From NCBI GenBank assembly GCA_034004685.1, contig JAVEWG010000044.1, forward strand, positions 1 through 28,024: a DNA stretch of 28,024 nt. The letters run 5' to 3'. This document shows positions 22,587 to 28,024 of this stretch, piece after piece. The notes under the pieces were generated by a model. It was not told where the DNA came from. It did no database searches and worked only from the letters and a program-made list of their open reading frames with translations. The position numbers and the translations under genes are program-made. This DNA is from JAEUNX01 sp034004685 (lineage in GTDB: Bacteria > Pseudomonadota > Gammaproteobacteria > Burkholderiales > Rhodocyclaceae). Position 1 is the stretch's first letter, and each line of letters starts with the position of its first letter.

Positions 22587-23240
22587 GTGCCCCATCCCAG
22601 CCACATCATCTTCGACCTGGACGGCACCCTGGTGGACTCCGCCCCGGCGATCCTCACCAGCTTCCGCCAAGCCTTCGCAGCGGCTGGGCGGCAACCCGTG
22701 ATGCCCATTGACGACAGCATCATCGGCCCGCCCCTGGCTGAAACCCTGACACACCTCTCCGGCAGCCAGGACCCGGCGCTGCTGGCCACCCTTGCCGAGG
22801 GCTTCAAGGCCAGCTACGACACCACCGGGCTCCTGGCCACCCAGGCCTTCCCGGGGGTTGACGCGGCCCTGGTGGAACTCCAGCGCCGGGGTCATACCCT
22901 GCATATCGCCACCAATAAGCGCATCCACCCCACCCGCCTGATTCTGAAGCTGATGGACTGGCAGGATCTGTTCGCCGCCGTCTATGCCCTGGACATCTTC
23001 GAACCCCGCCTGCCCCACAAGGCCGCCATGATCGGGCGCCTGCTGCAAGACCAGGCCATTCCCGCGGACCAGGCCATCTATGTGGGCGACCGGGAGGAAG
23101 ACGGCCTGGCGGCCCAGGCCAACCACCTGCCCTTCCTGGCGGCCACCTGGGGCTACGGCAGCCTGCGTCCCGAGGAGCTCCAGGCCGATTGGCGACTGCT
23201 TCGAACGCCCGAAGAATTGGTGGCGTGCATTACCGGTTAG
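22587..23240 (+). CDS. HAD-superfamily hydrolase, phosphoglycolate phosphatase-like
   Basis: A 217-residue HAD phosphatase with subfamily I cap. Motif I is IIFDLDGTLVDS (Asp10 nucleophile, Asp12 acid), motif II is HIATNKR, then the conserved Lys in RLPHKAAMI, and motif IV is IYVGDREEDGLAA. The overall form resembles Gph (2-phosphoglycolate phosphatase), but substrates of such enzymes are hard to predict. It starts at GTG nine bases after the diguanylate cyclase stop, without a clear Shine-Dalgarno sequence, so it is probably translated from the same mRNA. Confidence 0.85.
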   Translation: MPHPSHIIFDLDGTLVDSAPAILTSFRQAFAAAGRQPVMPIDDSIIGPPLAETLTHLSGSQDPALLATLAEGFKASYDTTGLLATQAFPGVDAALVELQRRGHTLHIATNKRIHPTRLILKLMDWQDLFAAVYALDIFEPRLPHKAAMIGRLLQDQAIPADQAIYVGDREEDGLAAQANHLPFLAATWGYGSLRPEELQADWRLLRTPEELVACITG

Positions 23241-23432
23241 CGTTATTTCCCCGCCCATCAGGCAAGCGCGAAATTATTCACGGCCGGCCCGGAAAGATTC
23301 AGCAATAGCCCTTTGGGCGGCTATGCAGAATGATGCGCCCCACCCGGCAATACCCCGCCAGCGTTGGGTTTTGGCTGCATGGCCCACAGGTGGGGAATGG
23401 TCCGGAAGGCAAACGGACTACTGAAACCGCCC

Positions 23433-23459
23433 TAAAGTTTTTCTTGCATTCTCCGTAAA
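23433..23459 (+). promoter_or_regulatory. sigma-28 (FliA)-type promoter of fliC
   Basis: TAAAGTTT (23433-23440), 11 bases, then TCCGTAAA (23452-23459). The first box matches the flagellar class III consensus exactly; the second matches five of eight positions of GCCGATAA. It lies about 95 bp before the flagellin start. The 313-bp gap 23241-23553 holds this promoter and the leader hairpins; I see nothing in 23241-23430. Confidence 0.8.
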
Positions 23460-23468
23460 AGGTTTCAA

Positions 23469-23525
23469 CGGCAGCAACATTCACACCCTCGGGAATAATT
23501 CATTCCAATTGAGGAACCGCTGCCG
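23469..23525 (+). promoter_or_regulatory. nested inverted repeats in the fliC mRNA leader
   Basis: An outer pair CGGCAGC (23469-23475) and GCTGCCG (23519-23525) encloses an inner pair GGAAT (23492-23496) and ATTCC (23502-23506). Both are exact. They lie between the sigma-28 promoter and the AGGAG ribosome site, so the leader can fold with a closed base and an inner stem-loop. This could affect stability or translation of flagellin mRNA; function is inference. Confidence 0.5.
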
Positions 23526-23553
23526 GGTTCAGGCACTGTTAGGAGAATTCCAA

Positions 23554-24750
23554 ATGCCCCAAATGATCAACACCAACGTTGCCTCCCTGAACGCGCAGCG
23601 TAACCTGAACTCCTCCCAAGGCTCCCTTGCCACGTCCCTGCAGCGCCTGTCCTCCGGCCTGCGCATCAACAGCGCCAAGGACGATGCCGCCGGCTTGGCC
23701 GTGAGCCAGCGCATGGGTGCCCAGATCAAGTCCCTCAACCAGGCGGTGCGCAATGCCAACGATGGCATCTCCATGCTGCAGACCGCCGAGGGTGCAATGA
23801 ATGAAGTCCAGTCCATGCTCCAGCGCATGAAGGAACTGGCAACCCAGGCGGCCAACGGCACCATCAGTGATACCGAACGCGGGTTTATCAATACCGAAGT
23901 CCAGCAAATGCGGGACGAAATGAACGACATCGCGGCCAAGACCACCTTCAATGGTCAGGCGCTGCTGACTGGCTCCTTGGCCACCAGCATCGATGCCACC
24001 AGCACGGTCAACTCCGGCTTCGCCATTGGAGCCAGCGACACCGCCGTGGCAAGCGTGGACGTGAGCGGCGCCGCAGCCGGTACCACTTTTACCTTCACGG
24101 AACCTGTCGCTGGGCAGCTGACGCTGACCAACGGCACGACCGGCATGAGTCAGACCATTATTGTTGGGGCCATGGCAGCTGATTCGAGCACCACCCTCAA
24201 CTTCAACCAGTTGGGCATCAAGATCGGCATCGGTTCGGTTGCCGGTGAAACCGCCGCCAATATCACCGGGGGTCTTGCCGCGGGCACGATCGTCACCGCA
24301 GCCGGCAGCGGCTCCTTGAGCCTGCAAGTGGGCGCTGGCACCACCGCTGGTACCGACACGGTTACGGTTGCCTTCGCCGACGCCCGCATCGAGACCAGTA
24401 CCGCTGGCGCCATCTCCACCCTGAAGTCAGCCCTGGATGCCTTCAATACCGGCACGGCCTCCCAGAGCGAAGCCTCGACTCTGATGTCCGCGGTCGATGG
24501 TGCGCTGGACTACTTCAGCACTCAGCGGGCGACCTACGGTGCTGTCCAGAACCGCCTCGAAAGCACCGTGTCGAATCTTCAAGCCAACTCCGAAAACCTG
24601 GCAGCCTCCCGCAGCCGTATTCAGGATGCTGACTTTGCGGCGGAAACCGCCAACCTGACCCGCGCCCAGATCCTGCAACAAGCTGGCACCGCCATGCTGG
24701 CCCAGGCCAACTCCCTGCCCCAGAACGTGCTGAGCCTGCTCCAGGGCTAA
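23554..24750 (+). CDS. fliC: flagellin
   Basis: A 398-residue filament subunit exported by the flagellar secretion system. The N-terminal D0/D1 region (MPQMINTNVASLNAQRNLN to ELATQAANGT, 1-110) and the C-terminal D1/D0 region (ALDYFSTQRATYGAVQNRLE to SLPQNVLSLLQG, 315-398) are strongly conserved. The middle (about 145-290) is a variable, Thr/Gly/Ala-rich beta domain exposed on the filament. It has no cysteine, as is usual for flagellins. AGGAG lies eight bases before the ATG at 23554; the frame extends upstream to 23509 but that part is non-coding leader. Confidence 0.97.
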   Translation: MPQMINTNVASLNAQRNLNSSQGSLATSLQRLSSGLRINSAKDDAAGLAVSQRMGAQIKSLNQAVRNANDGISMLQTAEGAMNEVQSMLQRMKELATQAANGTISDTERGFINTEVQQMRDEMNDIAAKTTFNGQALLTGSLATSIDATSTVNSGFAIGASDTAVASVDVSGAAAGTTFTFTEPVAGQLTLTNGTTGMSQTIIVGAMAADSSTTLNFNQLGIKIGIGSVAGETAANITGGLAAGTIVTAAGSGSLSLQVGAGTTAGTDTVTVAFADARIETSTAGAISTLKSALDAFNTGTASQSEASTLMSAVDGALDYFSTQRATYGAVQNRLESTVSNLQANSENLAASRSRIQDADFAAETANLTRAQILQQAGTAMLAQANSLPQNVLSLLQG

Positions 24751-24776
24751 ACGGCAAGTACCACCCCTGGAAAAGC

Positions 24777-24810
24777 CGGCGCGGGGCCCTTTATGAAGGG
24801 CGCCGCGCCG
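24777..24810 (+). terminator. strong hairpin between fliC and flaG
   Basis: A stem of about 16 bp with one mismatch pairs 24777-24791 with 24796-24810 around the loop TATG. It is very GC-rich but has no T-run after it. It may attenuate transcription or stabilise the abundant fliC mRNA, while letting some transcripts reach flaG. Confidence 0.6.
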
Positions 24811-24833
24811 CAAGTCCATGAGGAGGACAACCA

Positions 24834-25223
24834 ATGAGCATTCAACCCTTAGGTACCGCCGGAGCCGCGGCCTTAGCCGGAAATCAGCCAGCCCAATTCC
24901 AGGGCAGCGCCTCGGCGATGTCCCCCCAGGCGCCCCGTATCGTAAATGCAAATCCGCCAGTACAACCCCTGGCGCAAGACGCTGCTGTCAAGGAACCTTC
25001 CCCCAGTGCGCTTCAGCAGGCTCTGGACGAAGTTCAGTCAGTTATTCAGCCGGTGGCACAAGACTTGCAATTCTCGGTAGAGAAAGACACGGGAAAGACC
25101 GTGGTAAAGATCGTGGATAGCGCGACGGACGAGGTCATCCGCCAGATTCCGTCGGAAGAATTGATTGCCATTTCCAAGGCACTGGACAAGTTACAAGGGC
25201 TGTTGGTGAAACAGCAGGCATAA
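24834..25223 (+). CDS. flaG: flagellar protein FlaG
   Basis: A 129-residue protein. The N-terminal half is a low-complexity Ala/Gln/Pro-rich stretch; the C-terminal domain (LQFSVEKDTGKTVVKIVDSATDEVIRQIPSEELIAISKALDKL) is the conserved FlaG domain. FlaG affects filament length in several bacteria; its mechanism is unclear. AGGAGGA precedes the ATG by eight bases. It sits between fliC and fliD as usual. Confidence 0.93.
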   Translation: MSIQPLGTAGAAALAGNQPAQFQGSASAMSPQAPRIVNANPPVQPLAQDAAVKEPSPSALQQALDEVQSVIQPVAQDLQFSVEKDTGKTVVKIVDSATDEVIRQIPSEELIAISKALDKLQGLLVKQQA

Positions 25224-25237
25224 AAAGGAGAGCGATC

Positions 25238-26629
25238 GTGGCGCTCACGGCTTCAGGTATCGGATCTGGACTAGATGTAGATAGCTTGGTCAGCCAGCTG
25301 ATGTCGCTTGAACGGCGGCCGCTAAGCGCGATTGCCGCCAAGCAGTCCAGTTATGAGGCAAAGCTTTCTGCCTTTGGCCAGCTGAAGGCGTCCCTCTCAG
25401 GCTTCCTAACGTCGGTCGAATCGTTAAATGAGCCGGCAAAATTTTCCGCTACCAAGGCAGTCGTTGCCGACGGTTCGATTTTTTCAGCGACCAGTGCGTC
25501 CGGAGCGGTAACGGGCTCCTTCTCGGTCAAGGTAAATCAACTAGCCAGTTTTCAGCGAGTGGCAACCAGCGCCACGACCGCATTCGCTCCAAGCGCCGGC
25601 AGTACAACCTTTACCTTCGGCAGCATCTCCGGCGGCACCTTCCAGCCAGATCCGGGGAGCGCCGTAACCGTCAATTTCGCCGGCGGCACTATCGAAGAGT
25701 TCCAGGACGCAATCAATCAGGCCGGCGTTGGCATAAGCGCCAGCGTGGTCAACAACGGCACAGCCAAACAACTCGTACTTAAAGGAACAACGACGGGAGC
25801 CGATCAAGCTTTTTCGATTTCCGGCACATCGGGTCTTTCCTACGATCCCGCTGTTGCAACCACGAGCAGCGATCCGGTCTATAACCTGCAAGCAGCTCAG
25901 GATGCTGAAATCGAGGTCGACGGAATAACAGTCACTCGCGCCTCCAACTCCATTAGCGACGTTATCGATGGCGTGACGCTCAACCTCCTCAAGGACACCG
26001 GGGCGCCATCCACCACCCTTACCGTATCTAGCGATTACAGCACGGCCAAAAGCGCGATCGAATCCTTTGTTGGCACCTACAACGCGCTTACATCAACAAT
26101 CAAGACCCTAACAGCATTTAACGCCTCAACGGAAAAGGCCTCGACCCTGACGGGCGATTCAACCATCAGAACGATTCAGACGCAGTTGCGCTCCGTGGTT
26201 ACGAGCCAGATAGCTGGATTGAGCGGTGCATCGAGCCTAGCCGAAGTCGGCATATCCATTGGTACGGACGGCACCCTGAAGATTGATGCAACCAAGCTCA
26301 CTGCAGCCCTTGCGGATCCCGCCAAGGACGTGGGGGCCCTGTTTGGCGGGTCGGGTGCGATCCAGGGGTTTTCGGGGGTTCTTAAAAATAGGCTCGATGG
26401 CTATCTGGACAGTGGCGGATTGATTGCCAGTCGCACCAGTGGCATATCAAGTGTCATCAAATCCTTTGACAAGCAGGAAGAGCTAATCAACGCGCGGCTT
26501 GAGAGAATTGAAGCGCGTTATCGAACCCAATTCACCAATCTGGACACCCTCATCTCGGGGATGACCCAAACAAGCAATTACCTCTCACAGCAATTGGCAA
26601 ACCTACCCAAGATTAGCAGCAGCAATTAA
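25238..26629 (+). CDS. fliD: flagellar filament cap protein FliD (HAP2)
   Basis: A 463-residue cap protein that folds flagellin at the filament tip. The N-terminal domain shows the family start ALTASGIGSGLDVDSLVSQLMSLERRPL; the C-terminal domain contains SAIESFVGTYNALTSTIKTL and the coiled-coil end RLERIEARYRTQFTNLDTLISGM, followed by SNYLSQQLANL. It begins at GTG with AAGGAG eight bases upstream, 14 bases after flaG. The gene is clearly less GC-rich than its neighbours (about 50 percent in sampled 60-base stretches) and uses more AT-ending codons, which may reflect transfer or fast divergence of a surface protein. Confidence 0.96.
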   Translation: MALTASGIGSGLDVDSLVSQLMSLERRPLSAIAAKQSSYEAKLSAFGQLKASLSGFLTSVESLNEPAKFSATKAVVADGSIFSATSASGAVTGSFSVKVNQLASFQRVATSATTAFAPSAGSTTFTFGSISGGTFQPDPGSAVTVNFAGGTIEEFQDAINQAGVGISASVVNNGTAKQLVLKGTTTGADQAFSISGTSGLSYDPAVATTSSDPVYNLQAAQDAEIEVDGITVTRASNSISDVIDGVTLNLLKDTGAPSTTLTVSSDYSTAKSAIESFVGTYNALTSTIKTLTAFNASTEKASTLTGDSTIRTIQTQLRSVVTSQIAGLSGASSLAEVGISIGTDGTLKIDATKLTAALADPAKDVGALFGGSGAIQGFSGVLKNRLDGYLDSGGLIASRTSGISSVIKSFDKQEELINARLERIEARYRTQFTNLDTLISGMTQTSNYLSQQLANLPKISSSN

Positions 26630-26641
26630 GGAGAACTTCAG

Positions 26642-27040
26642 ATGTTCGGTACCAGCCTAAACCGGGCGGCCGCCTACGCGAGGGTGGGCGTGGAGACCGG
26701 CGTATCCACCGCTGACCCCCACAAACTGATCCTGATGCTCTTCGACGGCGCCCTGCTGGCCATTGCCTCCGCTGCGGTGGCGATGGACGCTCAGGACATT
26801 CCGGCCAAGGGCAATCATATTTCCAAGGCCATCGAGATCATCACCAATGGCCTCAAGGTCAGCCTCGACATGGAAGCCGGCGGCGAGTTGGCTGGCCGAC
26901 TGGCCGCCCTTTATGATTACATGGCCGAGCGCCTTCTCCATGCCAACCTGCGTAACAGCCGCCCCACCCTTGACGAGGTTGCGGGGCTCCTGCGGGATTT
27001 GCGAGATGCCTGGCAACAGATTGGCCAATCCGCGCCCTGA
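26642..27040 (+). CDS. fliS: flagellin export chaperone FliS
   Basis: A 132-residue four-helix chaperone that binds the C-terminus of newly made flagellin. The start AAAYARVGVETGVSTADPHKLILMLFDGAL carries the family signature (YxxxxVxTAxPxxLIxMLYDGA), followed by KGNHISKAIEIITNGL and LYDYMAERLLHANL. AAGGAG precedes the ATG, 12 bases after fliD. GC content returns to the regional level here. Confidence 0.96.
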   Translation: MFGTSLNRAAAYARVGVETGVSTADPHKLILMLFDGALLAIASAAVAMDAQDIPAKGNHISKAIEIITNGLKVSLDMEAGGELAGRLAALYDYMAERLLHANLRNSRPTLDEVAGLLRDLRDAWQQIGQSAP

Positions 27041-27046
27041 ACAACC

Positions 27047-27382
27047 ATGAATCCGACGGACCTCCTCCAGGGCATGGCCCAGCTCTCCAGCCAAATGGTG
27101 GAGGCTGCACGGAACCATGCCTGGACCAATCTGCTTGCCCTGCAAGGAGAATTGGTCTCCCTTCAAACTCAGCTCATGGTGCTTGAGCCCGAAGGACACC
27201 AGCGCACGCCCATTTCTGTCGCGGAGCGGGAGCGCAAAGCCCGTCACGCCCGCCAGATCCTCGATGATCAGGCGGAAATCCTCAGCCACGTACAACCTGC
27301 CCAGGAAAGCGTGCGCAAACTCCTGGCAACCAACGCATTGGGCCAAACCCTGCGCAAGGCCTATTCGCTACCCGGCTCCTGA
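27047..27382 (+). CDS. fliT: flagellar protein FliT-like chaperone
   Basis: A 111-residue, mostly helical protein starting six bases after fliS stops. Pattern and size fit FliT, the chaperone of FliD that in enterobacteria also inhibits FlhDC: an N-terminal helix (LLQGMAQLSSQMVEAARNHAW), then ERERKARHARQILDDQAEIL and a C-terminal helix. Sequence similarity in this family is weak, so position after fliS is the stronger evidence. Confidence 0.82.
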   Translation: MNPTDLLQGMAQLSSQMVEAARNHAWTNLLALQGELVSLQTQLMVLEPEGHQRTPISVAERERKARHARQILDDQAEILSHVQPAQESVRKLLATNALGQTLRKAYSLPGS

Positions 27383-27407
27383 CCCGGGTGGCCTGAGGCG
27401 CCAGATC

Positions 27408-28024
27408 GTGATTCCCGCCGACCTTTCCGCCCGCCTTCGGCTACTCACCGAAGCCAGTTTTTTTGAAACCGACCCCCCCGTTGCCGGACTGGCACGGGTA
27501 CATGCCATACCCTCGGATCTCCCTGAATACGCCCCCGGCCAACGCATCCAGGCCACCATCCAGGCTCCCCTGCCCGATGGTAGCTTTCGCGCACTGGTGA
27601 ACGGACGCCAACTCTCAATTGCCCTACCCTACCCTCTGGCACCAGGCACGGAAGCAGATCTGGAAATCACCCAGACCACCCCGACCCATATCCACGCCCG
27701 AATCGCAAACACCCCCGAGCCCCCGGCACCCCGCCCCAGCTTGAGCCAGGCCGGACGGCTGATCGGCGCACTGCTATCCGGCCAGCCCCCCCAGCAACCC
27801 ACTCGCCTGGCAGGCGGCCAAGCCCTTGTCTCCACCCCACCAACCACCGGTGGAGACGAACTCGCACCGGCCCTCAAGGCAGCCATCACTCAAAGCGGTT
27901 TGTTCTATGAATCCCACCAGGCTCGCTGGCTCGCCGGGGAAGTCACCACCGGCCAGCTCCGTCGGGAACCCCAAGGGCAACTTCCCCCACCCCCGCTCCC
28001 AGCCCAGACTCCCGCTCGAACATC
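27408..28024 (+). CDS. fliK: FliK-like flagellar hook-length control protein (partial, runs off right end)
   Basis: A frame from GTG 27408 stays open to the window end (205 codons). A GAGG lies about 10 bases upstream. The protein is rich in proline and alanine, with an OB-like segment (APGQRIQATIQAPLPDGSFRALVNGRQL) and the motif ALKAAITQSGLFYESHQARWLAGE, which resembles the SGLFYESHLAQW-type motif of betaproteobacterial FliK-related proteins. Its place after fliT agrees. The C-terminal specificity-switch domain is outside the window, so the call rests on this motif and on context. Confidence 0.75.
   Translation, partial: MIPADLSARLRLLTEASFFETDPPVAGLARVHAIPSDLPEYAPGQRIQATIQAPLPDGSFRALVNGRQLSIALPYPLAPGTEADLEITQTTPTHIHARIANTPEPPAPRPSLSQAGRLIGALLSGQPPQQPTRLAGGQALVSTPPTTGGDELAPALKAAITQSGLFYESHQARWLAGEVTTGQLRREPQGQLPPPPLPAQTPART

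Noticed and set aside
21540..23258. 572-residue minus-strand frame opposite the diguanylate cyclase and HAD genes
   Set aside because: It spans two well-supported genes on the other strand and has no recognisable motif.

Overview
The window looks like the chromosome of a motile, GC-rich betaproteobacterium, most likely in or near the Rhodocyclales/Sterolibacteriaceae. This rests on gene content (AcnB-type aconitase, beta-class GST, YchJ, a DusC-like synthase, and the gene order fliC-flaG-fliD-fliS-fliT-fliK), on the GC-rich codon use with many 4-base ATGA overlaps, and on the lipid/terpenoid/steroid-type CoA catabolism genes. The lineage is inference; no rRNA, tRNA, insertion sequence or CRISPR array was seen.

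Left part (1-10310), acyl-CoA and lipid catabolism. An isovaleryl-CoA dehydrogenase gene (minus strand), with the possible start of a next gene at the window edge, diverges from an AraC-type regulator. After a 425-bp spacer comes a plus-strand group: an NTF2/SnoaL-like protein, a phytoene-desaturase-like FAD oxidoreductase, an unrecognised 81-residue protein, a rho-independent terminator, and a dihydrodipicolinate-reductase-like oxidoreductase. A shared bidirectional terminator separates this from a convergent minus-strand operon of three genes joined by two ATGA overlaps: a fusion of a degenerate HMG-CoA-synthase-like domain with a zinc-ribbon/OB-fold (DUF35) domain, an SCP2-type thiolase with its catalytic residues, and an acetyl-CoA hydrolase/transferase-family protein that seems to lack the usual catalytic glutamate. 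Together they could oxidise and then cleave a CoA-bound lipid or isoprenoid; the substrate cannot be read from the sequence.

Middle (10523-18649), housekeeping. acnB with its own terminator diverges from ychJ and a glutathione S-transferase. These converge, with no spacer, on a tightly packed minus-strand run in the order dusC, TrmB-like methyltransferase, YecA-type SEC-C protein, YkgJ-type metal-cluster protein, S4 RNA-binding protein, polysaccharide pyruvyl transferase-like protein.

Right part (18715-28024), signalling and motility. A NarL-type histidine kinase and response regulator pair (ATGA overlap) is followed by a diguanylate cyclase and a HAD phosphatase. Then a sigma-28-type promoter and a structured leader precede the late flagellar genes fliC, flaG, fliD, fliS, fliT and a fliK-like gene cut by the window end. 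fliD is clearly less GC-rich than its neighbours.

The most interesting material is the catabolic block at 2839-10310, especially the CoA-transferase-like protein without its glutamate and the degenerate HMGS/DUF35 fusion coupled to a catalytically intact thiolase.
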